A stretch of 64,000 bases of DNA from Clostridiaceae bacterium. GTDB taxonomy: Bacteria; Bacillota; Clostridia; Oscillospirales; Acutalibacteraceae. The translations under genes and the position numbers were made by a program. The stretch spans positions 1-64,000 of the forward strand of contig JAEDGF010000001.1 in assembly GCA_016297645.1 (NCBI GenBank). Direction: 5' to 3'. The notes beneath the pieces were generated by a model that was given only the letters and a program-made list of their open reading frames with translations, was not told where the DNA came from and did no database searches. Shown here piece by piece: positions 8,264 through 16,204 of the stretch. Position 1 is the stretch's first letter. Every line of letters begins with the position of its first letter.

Positions 8264-9333
8264 ATGCAAGGGTAAAAGCTCTCGGTAAATCAATAAGCGC
8301 ATTTGCCGATGCAGCTCTCATTTTTTCGGAGGTAAGCAGATTTTATTTCACGGGCTTCCCGGCAACGGACGGCTGTCTGCTCGTCACTCCGGCACAGTCT
8401 GTTTTTTACACGGACTCCCGGTATACCGAAGCCGCCGAAAAGAAGATAGGTGCGCAGTTCGTGCGCAACTCGAAGGAGCTTTATAAAGAGCTTGCCGAGT
8501 TCTTCGCGGCGAACAACATAAAGAAGGTCGCTCTCGAAAACGACCGCCTCACACTCGCCCAGTACGAGGAGCTTTGCGCAAAGCTGCCCGGTATCGACTT
8601 CTGCACGACGGACGCACTTAGCAAGGCAATCGAAGCAATACGCATCGTAAAAACCGAGGACGAGGTTGAAAAGATCGTAAAGGCACAGCGCATCGCGGAG
8701 CGCGCGTTCGATCATATTCTCGGCTTCATAAAGCCCGGAAAGACCGAAAAAGAGATCCGCTTGGAGCTTGAATACTTCATGCTCTCGCACGGCGCAGACG
8801 ACCTTTCGTTCGAAACGATAGCGGTAACGGGTGTCAAAACATCAATGCCCCACGGCGTCCCCGGCGACAATGTCGTCAAAAACGGCGATTTCGTGACAAT
8901 GGACTACGGCGCACTTGTGGAAGGTTACCACTCCGACATGACGAGAACCGTTGCTGTCGGCGATATAACGGACGAGCAGAAAAAAGTGTACGCAACCGTA
9001 CTCGAAGCGCAGAAATGCGGCTTGAATGCTCTGCACGACGGCATTTCGGGCGTTGACGCGGACAAAGCCGCACGCGATGTTATCGAGGCGGCAGGCTACG
9101 GCGCAAACTTCGGTCACGGCACGGGTCACGGAGTAGGTGTCGAGATCCACGAAGCACCCACGCTCTCTCCCCGTTCGGCGCACACACTCAGAACCGGACA
9201 TATCGTCACGGTAGAGCCGGGAATATATCTCCCCGACCGCTTCGGCGTAAGAATCGAGGACATGGCGCTTATAACCGATACGGGCTGCCGCATACTTACC
9301 GACTGCCCCAAAGAGCTTATTATCCTGAAATAA
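8260..9333 (+). CDS. M24 family Xaa-Pro aminopeptidase (YqhT/PepP-like)
   Basis: 357 residues, with an N-terminal creatinase-like domain (about 1-125) and a pita-bread M24 catalytic domain. All five metal ligands are visible: Asp215 (MDYG), Asp226 (HSDMTR), His290 (GHGTGH), Glu319 (VEPG) and Glu333 (IED). It removes N-terminal residues ahead of proline in the cytosol. The start overlaps the yqeG stop by 4 bp. The position just upstream of efp is conserved in many Firmicutes, giving a loose functional link: one enzyme handles Xaa-Pro peptides and the other helps ribosomes make polyproline. Confidence 0.95.
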   Translation: MNARVKALGKSISAFADAALIFSEVSRFYFTGFPATDGCLLVTPAQSVFYTDSRYTEAAEKKIGAQFVRNSKELYKELAEFFAANNIKKVALENDRLTLAQYEELCAKLPGIDFCTTDALSKAIEAIRIVKTEDEVEKIVKAQRIAERAFDHILGFIKPGKTEKEIRLELEYFMLSHGADDLSFETIAVTGVKTSMPHGVPGDNVVKNGDFVTMDYGALVEGYHSDMTRTVAVGDITDEQKKVYATVLEAQKCGLNALHDGISGVDADKAARDVIEAAGYGANFGHGTGHGVGVEIHEAPTLSPRSAHTLRTGHIVTVEPGIYLPDRFGVRIEDMALITDTGCRILTDCPKELIILK

Positions 9334-9387
9334 ACGGTCGTTCAACATAAATTTCTCGTTTTATCTCAGAAAAATAAGCAAAAGTAC

Positions 9388-9416
9388 TTGCAAAAATTCA
9401 CACGATATATTATTAT
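9388..9416 (+). promoter_or_regulatory. Probable sigma-A promoter of efp
   Basis: TTGCAA (9388-9393), 17-bp spacer, TATTAT (9411-9416), leaving a leader of about 80 nt before the efp start. Confidence 0.55.
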
Positions 9417-9499
9417 ACTTGTGTTAATCTATAAACAATGTTTTGGCTCTCGCGTCTGCGGCGCATTCAAGAGCCGCAAAGAGAAAGGATTGGTTTTTA

Positions 9500-10057
9500 A
9501 TGGTTTCAGCCGGCGATTTCAGAAACGGCATAACCTTCGAGATGGATGGTGGAGTTTGGCAGATAATCGAATTCCAGCATGTTAAACCCGGCAAGGGCGC
9601 AGCTTTCGTTCGTACAAAGATAAGAAATGTTATTGCGGGCAGCGTTGTCGAAAAGACTTTCAGCCCCACCGACAAGTTCCCCACAGCTCACATCGACAGA
9701 CGCGAGATGGAATACCTCTATAACGACGGCGATCTCTACTACTTCATGGATCCCGAAAGCTATGAGCAGGTTCCCGTAAGCGCTTCCGATCTTTCCGATA
9801 ACTTCAAGTTCGTTAAAGAGAACATGGTTTGCCGTATTCTCTCCTACAAGGGCAGCGTTTTCGGCGTAGAGCCGCCCACATTCGTTAACCTTGAAGTTAC
9901 CAAAACCGAACCCGGCTTCAAGGGCGATACCGCTACAAATACTCTTAAACCCGCTACTCTCGAAACCGGTGCCGAGGTCAGAGTTCCCCTTTTCATTGAC
10001 GAGGGCGAAATGATCCAGATAGACACCCGTACGGGCGAGTATCTCGGCAGAGCATAA
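9500..10057 (+). CDS. efp: Elongation factor P
   Basis: 185 residues, exactly the usual length. Binds between the P and E sites and rescues ribosomes stalled on polyproline. N-terminal KOW-like domain contains the loop [12 protein letters not shown], whose lysine (PGKGA) is the residue modified in other bacteria; OB domains follow, ending GEYLGRA. The ATG at 9500 starts the conserved [10 protein letters not shown] and is preceded by GAAAGGA. An in-frame ATG at 9443 would add 19 non-conserved residues and lies before the ribosome binding site. A terminator follows. Confidence 0.98.
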   Translation: MVSAGDFRNGITFEMDGGVWQIIEFQHVKPGKGAAFVRTKIRNVIAGSVVEKTFSPTDKFPTAHIDRREMEYLYNDGDLYYFMDPESYEQVPVSASDLSDNFKFVKENMVCRILSYKGSVFGVEPPTFVNLEVTKTEPGFKGDTATNTLKPATLETGAEVRVPLFIDEGEMIQIDTRTGEYLGRA

Positions 10058-10071
10058 TTTACGGAAAACAG

Positions 10072-10113
10072 TACGGTCGTTGAGATATTTTTTGTCGCAC
10101 GGCCGTATTTTTT
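10072..10113 (+). terminator. Probable terminator after efp
   Basis: Stem TACGGTCGT paired with ACGGCCGTA (one G-T pair), an 18-nt loop, followed by TTTTTT. The long loop makes it weaker than the other terminators here. Confidence 0.6.
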
Positions 10114-10173
10114 CATAAGGGCAATGCCGCACGAGCGCGGTGCCGCCCAAAAACAAAACAGGAGGTTTTTTCC

Positions 10174-10611
10174 ATGGAAATGAATATTACGGAAAAGGTT
10201 TCATACATCAAGGGTCTTGCGGACGGACTTGACCTCGACAAGGATTCAAAGGAAGGCAAACTCTTTGCCGCCATAATTGATGTTCTTGAAGATATCGCCG
10301 CCGAAGTTACCGACAACACAAATATCATCGACGAAATTGACGAGGATCTCAGCTATGTTGAGGATATCATTTATGACGATGACGACGATTACTGCACCGG
10401 CGACTGCGACAATTGCGACGGCTGCGACTACGGCGAGGACGACGAGGACGATTACGAGGCTTGCTTCGAATGCCCCTGCTGCCACGAAAAAGTCCTGTTT
10501 GACGAATCCGTTTCGGATGACGACAGCGCCGAGATAATCTGCCCCGCCTGCGGCGCAAAGCTCGACCGCGACAGCCTTTTCGAGCTTGACGACGACGAGG
10601 ACGAGGAGTAA
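10174..10611 (+). CDS. CD1247-type N-terminal domain protein with C-terminal zinc ribbon
   Basis: 145 residues. The N-terminal ~60 residues (KVSYIKGLADGLDLD) match the CD1247 N-terminal domain of clostridia. A very acidic middle (residues 62-95) holds a cysteine cluster (C74, C78, C81, C84), then a zinc-ribbon-like pair of knuckles (CPCC at about 100-103 and CPAC at about 123-126). The tail is again acidic. Function is unknown; the family often lies beside efp. The ATG follows CAGGAGG. Nothing suggests export, so it is probably a cytosolic metal-binding protein. Confidence 0.85.
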   Translation: MEMNITEKVSYIKGLADGLDLDKDSKEGKLFAAIIDVLEDIAAEVTDNTNIIDEIDEDLSYVEDIIYDDDDDYCTGDCDNCDGCDYGEDDEDDYEACFECPCCHEKVLFDESVSDDDSAEIICPACGAKLDRDSLFELDDDEDEE

Positions 10612-10773
10612 TTCTCGCGCCTGAAATCACTGCTTTGCTTTTCAGACAGAACGAATGAAATTTTCGGTTCTCGGGTTTCTTTACCGTTTTGCCGGACAAA
10701 ACAAAAAACAAGTTTTCCCTTTTCGGTGTACAGAATTTGAACATACCGGACGGGAACAAAATTGATATGCATT

Positions 10774-10807
10774 AAAAAACTGACCGTGTAAAACCGGTCA
10801 GTTTTTT
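10774..10807 (+). terminator. Bidirectional terminator between convergent genes
   Basis: Stem AAAAAACTGACCG paired with CGGTCAGTTTTTT around a short loop. A-rich on one flank and T-rich on the other, so it can work for both the zinc-ribbon gene and the convergent phosphoesterase gene. Confidence 0.85.
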
Positions 10808-10882
10808 AGTGTCTGATTTTCGTAAAAAACGGTTAATAAAATCTGCTTTTAGTTTTCAAAACCGTCTACGACGGAAAAAACA

Positions 10883-12484
10883 TCAATACCTTTCGGGCAT
10901 TGGCGGGTTTTTCTTCCTCTTTATTTTCTTAATAAGAGTCGCTGCCGGGAGTGCTGCGACGGCTGCAAACGGTGCGGCTTTCGAAAGCGGTATCATTATA
11001 ACGCACAGCGCCGCCATGACAATATCTCCGCAGGAAGAGGTAAACGGATGCGTTTCGAACCGCTTTTCAGGCTCGGTTCTGAAATTGAAGCATGTGTTGC
11101 TGTCGCCGACTCCGTTATTGAACAGCATGGGTTCAATTATCTCGCTCACAGTGTAGCCTTTCAGCACATTTTTGCGAACATCGTAAAACGGCTGCGTTTC
11201 GATTATGCTGTCAAGCACGGCGGAAAGTCCCATCATAAATTTGTATTCCGGTGTGTCGGGCGTATATGCGCCGTCGCCGCCGAGCATATTGAGAACAAGC
11301 TCTATTATCAGGTCGAAAATGCGAGTATCCTTTATTTTTTCGTACTCCGCAGAGGACAGCCCGGCTGCGCGGCGGCAAAGGGGATAAATATGCTTCACCC
11401 TCATATTCGCAATCAATGAGCTTACGGGAGAAGGCAGCGACGCGACCTTTTCCTCGTATTCTTTGCAGAAGCTCGCGCGCATATATTCTTTAAGCGTCTT
11501 ACCGTCGAGATCAAACCCGTCAATGCTGTCGACCTCCGCCGAACGGATATCTATAACACCCTTTTCGCCGTCGATTTCGGCAACTCTGTACTCGGGAGGG
11601 TAAAACCGGACGGAAGGCGAGGTAATATCGCACAGCAGCGCTCCCCTATCGGAACGCATAAATCCTATATCCGAAAAATGGGTGTGTCCCGAAAAGACAA
11701 GCTCAATACCCATATCGGCAAGCATATGCCCGACATAAGCCGCACGCATATTCTTGTAGTCCGCGCCTATCCGGTAGGCAGGCACGGGCGGCAACAGCGG
11801 ATGGTGCGTGCAGGCAAAAACGAAAACGCCCTCGCTTTTCGCCTTCTTCACGATCCCGTCTATCCACTTGAAGCAGGTCGGAGAGTAAGTCGCGCTTGCA
11901 TTCCCCTGTTCGTTATTGCGAAAGTCGTCATTCAGCATAAGACACCATGTTTTGTCGTCAAGAGCAACGCAGTAGGAATGCGCCTCCTCGCAGACAGATA
12001 TCGCGTCCGCAGCGCCGAACTCATAGTAGAGCTGCCAAAGCTGCTCGGGAGAATAGACTTCTTCCAGCTCCGGGATAACATCTTTTTCCGGCAGAGCCGC
12101 AAATTCCTCCTCTACAAGCTCGGCATAGCTCTCCATGTCGCGGTCGAAGAACGGCGCTTTCCACGGCATTTTGCGGTATTTTATATCGGAACCGTACTTT
12201 TGCACATACGACTCGTAGTGGTGGTAGTCGTGCGTTGCGGTGGTGACAAAAATTTTTTTGCCGCTCTCTTTTATTTTGCGAAGGATCGCTATAAGGTCGT
12301 TGTGGCTCGGCTTATCACCGGCATCGGTCAGGTCGCCCGTAATGAGCATGATATCCGCGTCGGCGGCAGCCATATTCAGCGCTTTTTCGCAGATAGCAGG
12401 CTTCATGAGCAGTTCGCTGTCTGAAACGCCCTCCATCATGGTGCGTGAAATATAATGTATGTCGGACAGTACCGTAATTTTCAA
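10883..12484 (-). CDS. Calcineurin-like metallophosphoesterase with C-terminal membrane anchor
   Basis: 533 residues from a TTG start chosen because it begins the conserved LKITVLSDIHY and follows a GGAGGG site. Metal motifs: SDIHY, GDLTDAGD, a third motif that reads TTATHDYHH where GNHD/E is usual, CTHHPLLP and SGHTHFSD. Relatives include 3',5'-cyclic-nucleotide and other phosphodiesterases. A hydrophobic segment near residues 495-515, followed by the basic KKIKRKKN, suggests a C-terminal anchor; there is no signal peptide, so the catalytic domain would face the cytosol. Substrate unknown. Confidence 0.85.
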   Translation of the reverse strand: MKITVLSDIHYISRTMMEGVSDSELLMKPAICEKALNMAAADADIMLITGDLTDAGDKPSHNDLIAILRKIKESGKKIFVTTATHDYHHYESYVQKYGSDIKYRKMPWKAPFFDRDMESYAELVEEEFAALPEKDVIPELEEVYSPEQLWQLYYEFGAADAISVCEEAHSYCVALDDKTWCLMLNDDFRNNEQGNASATYSPTCFKWIDGIVKKAKSEGVFVFACTHHPLLPPVPAYRIGADYKNMRAAYVGHMLADMGIELVFSGHTHFSDIGFMRSDRGALLCDITSPSVRFYPPEYRVAEIDGEKGVIDIRSAEVDSIDGFDLDGKTLKEYMRASFCKEYEEKVASLPSPVSSLIANMRVKHIYPLCRRAAGLSSAEYEKIKDTRIFDLIIELVLNMLGGDGAYTPDTPEYKFMMGLSAVLDSIIETQPFYDVRKNVLKGYTVSEIIEPMLFNNGVGDSNTCFNFRTEPEKRFETHPFTSSCGDIVMAALCVIMIPLSKAAPFAAVAALPAATLIKKIKRKKNPPMPERY

Positions 12485-12568
12485 ATCCGGTCCGCTCCCT
12501 CCGTTTTTTTCTTTATTATATTTTACCGACCAAATATTGTCAAGCCGCACAAAAAATTCAAATCGAGT

Positions 12569-12597
12569 TTGACAAAAACTATTTTATATGATATACT
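12569..12597 (+). promoter_or_regulatory. Sigma-A promoter of the PHP-domain gene
   Basis: TTGACA (12569-12574), 17-bp spacer, TATACT (12592-12597), 26 bp before the start codon, giving a very short leader. Confidence 0.8.
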
Positions 12598-12622
12598 TTT
12601 TACGAAAGGACGGTTTTACAAC

Positions 12623-13945
12623 ATGAAATTTTCGTTCAAAAAAGCGGCAGGCACCGCCCTCGCCGCTGTAATGCTCATGTCCGCATTTCCTGCGGCATCC
12701 ATCGCAGCCGCACCCGAGAAGGACTATACTATCGTCAATCCCTATGAAAGTGTCGACTGGTCAACATACGACACCTACAAGGCAAACCTGCACGCGCACA
12801 CCACCGCGTCCGACGGCGATGTCACGCTCAGCGACATGGTTCAGGCTTACTATGATGCGGGCTACGACATACTCGCTATCACCGACCACGGCGTTATAAA
12901 CACCGGCTGGCGCGATGAGAGAAAGACAAACGGAATTTTTAACGGTTTCCGCAAGGTTTATCCCATGAGCGAGGAGCAGTATCAGCGCATCACCACAGGC
13001 GCCGACAGAAACGGCAGAGGTATGACCGACATAACCGGCGGCGTTGAATGCAATATGGCAGTCATATCGAAGACCCATGTCAACGGCTACTTCACCACAT
13101 ACGGACAGGGAATATGGGGCTACGAAAACGACTATAAGACCGCAACACAGCGCATTGAAAAAGCCGGCGGCTTTTCCGTCCTCAACCATGTGGGCGACTG
13201 GGTAAACTCCAATAATTTCCCGGAGCGCTCTCACGAGGCTATGTATATTTCCTACTTTGCCGATATTTTCACCTCCGCAAAGAGCTGCCTCGGCATGGAA
13301 ATAATGAATAACACAGACAATGTCACCCGTTCGGACCGTGCCCTTTGGGATGAGCTTCTCAAAGTAGTTATCCCCACCGGCAGAAACATCTGGGCCTTTG
13401 CAGACGACGACTCCGAACAGCTCAATGAAGTCGGCAGATCGTTCGAGCTGTTCCCCCTTGCCGAAAACACCGAGGAAAATGTCAAAAATGCAATGGAAAA
13501 CGGCTCCTTCTTCGCGGCAAGCAGATACCGCAAAGCCGAGAAAAACTCCGGCGAAGAGGATTTTGAGGGCAACGGCAATGTCCCCGTTGTCACCGACATA
13601 AAAATAGATCAGGGCGAAAACACCATATCCGTTTCCGTCGACCGCAGCAAGACTCCGTGCGACGAGATAAGATGGATAGCAAACGGCAAGGTAATTTCGA
13701 ATGATTATACTATCGACCTTAACGATTACGAGGACGACATCGGCTGCTATGTCCGCTTTGAGCTTCAAGGCGAGGGCGGCGTTACCTACTCGCAGGCGTT
13801 CGAAGTTAAATACGAAGGCAGAGTTAACGAGCCTATCCCCGAAGCAAAGCTCGAAAGAGCTATCCTTGCGGGCTGCCACACTCACGCGGTCGCAATCCTC
13901 GCTGTCATCCTCGAAAAGCTCGCAAATCTTTTCGGAATTCTCTGA
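12623..13945 (+). CDS. Secreted PHP-domain phosphoesterase-like protein
   Basis: 440 residues. A signal peptide (MKFSFKK, hydrophobic core, ASIAAAP) covers residues 1-29. The PHP metal-binding motifs follow: NLHAHTTASDGD, AITDHG, GGVECN, LNHVGDW and FADDDSE. About 110 residues after the PHP domain form an Ig-like or beta-rich segment (VTDIKIDQGENTISVSVDRS). The last 30 residues (residues ~410-440) include a mildly hydrophobic stretch that might anchor it. PHP enzymes hydrolyse phosphoesters with a trinuclear metal centre; exported versions are less studied. Own promoter and terminator, so monocistronic. Confidence 0.85.
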   Translation: MKFSFKKAAGTALAAVMLMSAFPAASIAAAPEKDYTIVNPYESVDWSTYDTYKANLHAHTTASDGDVTLSDMVQAYYDAGYDILAITDHGVINTGWRDERKTNGIFNGFRKVYPMSEEQYQRITTGADRNGRGMTDITGGVECNMAVISKTHVNGYFTTYGQGIWGYENDYKTATQRIEKAGGFSVLNHVGDWVNSNNFPERSHEAMYISYFADIFTSAKSCLGMEIMNNTDNVTRSDRALWDELLKVVIPTGRNIWAFADDDSEQLNEVGRSFELFPLAENTEENVKNAMENGSFFAASRYRKAEKNSGEEDFEGNGNVPVVTDIKIDQGENTISVSVDRSKTPCDEIRWIANGKVISNDYTIDLNDYEDDIGCYVRFELQGEGGVTYSQAFEVKYEGRVNEPIPEAKLERAILAGCHTHAVAILAVILEKLANLFGIL

Positions 13946-14002
13946 TTTAACAACCGACATTCGTTAAAATCTGAAATTCAATTTTTGCCAAAACTTAAAA
14001 AA

Positions 14003-14041
14003 TACGGCTTCCTGTTTTTTTCAGGAAGCCGTAAGTTTTTT
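14003..14041 (+). terminator. Rho-independent terminator after the PHP gene
   Basis: Perfect 12-bp stem TACGGCTTCCTG / CAGGAAGCCGTA, 7-nt T-rich loop, then AGTTTTTT. It may also serve the convergent uracil-DNA glycosylase gene. Confidence 0.9.
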
Positions 14042-14093
14042 GTGCAAATAATATATGTGCGGTATGCTGAATTGCGATGGCAAAGATATCGCG

Positions 14094-14663
14094 TTAAATT
14101 TCAATTCCGAGCTCACGGATCTTATCTTGAAGTTTTAAGAAATCCTCAAAGCAATCCGCTTTTCTGCGAGGATCTCTGAGAAGCGCCGCCGGGTGAAATG
14201 TTCCCATCATCAAAACGCCGTTTTTGTTATAAAACACACCGTGGTCCTTTGTGACCCTGAAATCGGGAGATATGAGCCGCTGTGCGGATATTCTGCCGAC
14301 GCATACAATTATTTCCGGGCGCATTATGCGTACAAGCTCCCTGAGGTAGCCTATGCAATGATCCATTTCATCGGGCTTGGGGTCACGGTTCTGCGGAGGA
14401 CGGCATTTAAGCATATTTGCTATATAAATGTTATCCTTTCTGTCAAGTCCGATCCCGTTGAGGTAAAGGTCAAGGAGCTTTCCGCCGCGGCCTACAAAGG
14501 GTTCGCCGGTGAGATCTTCGTTTTCCCCGGGTGCCTCGCCCACAAACAGCAGCTTAGCCTCGGGGTTTCCCACGCCGAAAACAACATTCGTTCGGGTTTC
14601 GCAAAGCGGACAAAGCCTGCATTCAAGACACTTTTCGCGAAGAGACGAAAGTCTGTCTGCCAT
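14094..14663 (-). CDS. Type 4 uracil-DNA glycosylase (4Fe-4S)
   Basis: 189 residues. Excises uracil from DNA in base-excision repair. The four cluster cysteines have the type 4 spacing: C15 and C18 (in CLECRLC), C87 and C103. Active-site motifs are GEAPG (42-46) and the late HPAALLR. The ATG at 14663 lies 7 nt after AGGAGG; a second ATG 6 nt upstream is too close to the site. A perfect minus-strand promoter lies about 150 bp upstream, leaving a leader of roughly 145 nt with a hairpin at its 5' end. Confidence 0.93.
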   Translation of the reverse strand: MADRLSSLREKCLECRLCPLCETRTNVVFGVGNPEAKLLFVGEAPGENEDLTGEPFVGRGGKLLDLYLNGIGLDRKDNIYIANMLKCRPPQNRDPKPDEMDHCIGYLRELVRIMRPEIIVCVGRISAQRLISPDFRVTKDHGVFYNKNGVLMMGTFHPAALLRDPRRKADCFEDFLKLQDKIRELGIEI

Positions 14664-14811
14664 AACCATTCCTCCTGTTTGTGCACAACGCACTAACGCC
14701 GCGCTTTTTAATGCGTAAATTTTTACAAAAATAAGAATTGAAAAACGGGGCGCAAATTGATAAAATAACAGAAAACACACAGAAAAAATGTGCGTTTGGT
14801 GCTTTTCTGTT

Positions 14812-14840
14812 ATTATAGAAGAGGTTGGTGTTTTTGTCAA
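14812..14840 (-). promoter_or_regulatory. Perfect-consensus promoter for the uracil-DNA glycosylase gene
   Basis: Minus strand TTGACA (14840-14835), 17-bp spacer, TATAAT (14817-14812). The transcript would begin near 14805 and open with an inverted repeat (AACAGAAAA ... TTTTCTGTT, roughly 14765-14811). It is divergent from the cohesin promoter, with 40 bp between the two -35 boxes. Confidence 0.8.
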
Positions 14841-14880
14841 CAAAAATTGCGTTTTATGCGATTCGCTCTCAAAAAAAGTA

Positions 14881-14909
14881 TTGACTTATTCCCCGACATC
14901 TTGTATAAT
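14881..14909 (+). promoter_or_regulatory. Strong sigma-A promoter of the cohesin-like gene
   Basis: TTGACT (14881-14886), 17-bp spacer, TATAAT (14904-14909). Just downstream, short inverted repeats (AATACCACTGTATT and AATACGGTATT) cover the expected start site and early leader; they could be an operator or a 5' stabilising structure. Confidence 0.85.
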
Positions 14910-14985
14910 ACCACTGTATTCATAATACGGTATTAAGAGTTGTAAGGCTCTCAATATAGAAAAATTCAAAGGAAGGTCCTCAAAA

Positions 14986-15720
14986 ATGAAAATTGCAAAA
15001 AAAGTGCTTGCAGTTGTTATGGCTGTCGCTATGATCGCTGCACTTTCAGCAATGGCTTTTGCTGCTGACAAGGCAACAATCGTTCTTAAAGCATCCGAGC
15101 CTGCTGACGGCATTGTCACCGTTACCCTCGCTGTAAAGAACGGCCAGGATTTCGCAACCAGCCAGGTTGAGCTCGAATTCGATGCTACTGCTCTTGAATT
15201 CGTTCCCGCTACCAAGAAGGCTGACTTTGCTCAGTGCAAAGATTTCCTCGACATGGCTGCTGCCGGCAACCAGACTCTGCTTCAGCCCAACACCACCGAA
15301 GCTGCTAAGGGTAAGATCATCGTTGCCTTCGGTTTCACCGAGGTTCTTGACGATCTTGCAGGCTATGGTCTTGATGCCGACATCAACGACTTCAACATTG
15401 CTACCATGAAGTTCAAAGTTCTCAAAGACGATGTTGACGCTTCTATCGCTGTTAAGGGTCAGGTTACCGTCGGCGACAAAGAGAATGGTAAGACTCACGA
15501 CATCGCTGAAACTTATGTAGTAGCTAAGAGCGCTGCTACCGGCACAACCAAGGCTGCTGAGGTTGCTACAACCAAGGCTGCTGATGGAGAAAAGACCACC
15601 AAGCCCGCTAACCCCAACACCGGTGACCAGAAAACCGGTGACAACATGGCTCTCGCAGCTGCTGCTGGTGTAGTTGTTCTTGCTGGTGCTGCTTTCATCA
15701 TCTCCAAGAAAAGAAAATAA
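14986..15720 (+). CDS. Cohesin-domain surface protein with sortase-like C-terminal anchor
   Basis: 244 residues. Signal peptide (residues 1-27, ending AMAFAAD), then a cohesin-like beta domain (about 28-180: TIVLKASEPADGIVTVTLAV, QVELEFDATALEFVPA, KIIVAFGF, IATMKFKVL). A Thr/Lys/Ala linker with two TTKAA repeats follows, then NPNTGD, a hydrophobic helix and SKKRK, as in cell-wall anchored proteins, although the motif is NPxTG and not LPxTG. Cohesins bind dockerins of carbohydrate-degrading enzymes, so it could display enzymes on the surface. Promoter, AAAGGAAGG site, GCT/GTT/AAG-rich codons unlike its neighbours and a triple hairpin array downstream all suggest very high expression. The cohesin call is by resemblance; no dockerin is seen in this window. 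Confidence 0.72.
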   Translation: MKIAKKVLAVVMAVAMIAALSAMAFAADKATIVLKASEPADGIVTVTLAVKNGQDFATSQVELEFDATALEFVPATKKADFAQCKDFLDMAAAGNQTLLQPNTTEAAKGKIIVAFGFTEVLDDLAGYGLDADINDFNIATMKFKVLKDDVDASIAVKGQVTVGDKENGKTHDIAETYVVAKSAATGTTKAAEVATTKAADGEKTTKPANPNTGDQKTGDNMALAAAAGVVVLAGAAFIISKKRK

Positions 15721-15751
15721 TTAAAGCTTAATTTGCAGTTTAATTAAGGGT

Positions 15752-16141
15752 TTTCGGGACTGTTCGCAAGAACAGTCCCTTTTCCTTTTGTTAAAGAAAA
15801 TTGCAGCGCACTTTTTAATCGGCACATGAAAAAGTTTTTTTCGGCATATACTCTGCTCGATATGAATTGAAACAAAAGGAGTTTCGGGACTGTTTGCAAG
15901 AACAGTCCCCTTTCCTTTTGTTAAAGAAAATTGCAGCGCACTTTTTAATCGGCACATGAAAAAGTTTTTTTCGGCATATACTCTGCTCGATATGAATTGA
16001 AACAAAAGGAGTTTCGGGACTGTTTGCAAGAACAGTCCCCTTTCCTTTTGTTAAAGAAAATTGCAGCGCACTTTTTAATCGGTACATAAAAGTTTTTTTC
16101 GGCAGACACGCTGCCCGATATAAATTGGAATAAGATGTATT
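15752..16141. repeat. Three tandem copies of a 130-bp repeat, each with a hairpin
   Basis: Units at 15752-15881, 15882-16011 and 16012-16141. The first two differ at about two positions; the third diverges in its second half. Each starts with a 10-bp stem (GGGACTGTTC / GAACAGTCCC) capped by GCAA, followed by a T-rich run. The first two units also contain ATGAAAAAG followed by a 14-codon frame without a ribosome binding site. The period is not a multiple of three, so the array as a whole is non-coding. Confidence 0.95.
15756..15790 (+). terminator. Terminator of the cohesin-like gene (first of three)
   Basis: Perfect 10-bp stem with GNRA (GCAA) tetraloop, followed by TTTTCCTTTTG, 35 bp after the stop codon. 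Identical or near-identical hairpins recur at 15886-15909 and 16016-16039. Confidence 0.8.
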
Positions 16142-16168
16142 GTAATAAAAAGAGTAATATGCTATTAT
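16140..16168 (+). promoter_or_regulatory. Probable promoter of the GH36-like gene
   Basis: TTGTAA (16140-16145), 17-bp spacer, TATTAT (16163-16168), directly after the repeat array. Confidence 0.5.
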
Positions 16169-16204
16169 AAAGCCGAAAAAACAGACCGAGGGGGTCAAAG
16201 CTCA

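Noticed and set aside
10246..10485. Minus-strand hydrophobic Val/Ala/Ile-rich frame
   Set aside because: Mirror image of the Asp/Glu/Cys codons of the zinc-ribbon gene, not a membrane protein.
12761..13960. Minus-strand frame of 399 codons
   Set aside because: Antisense to the PHP-domain gene, with no motifs of its own.
15752..16141. Possible CRISPR-like array
   Set aside because: The 130-bp units are contiguous with no unique spacers, and no cas genes are near.
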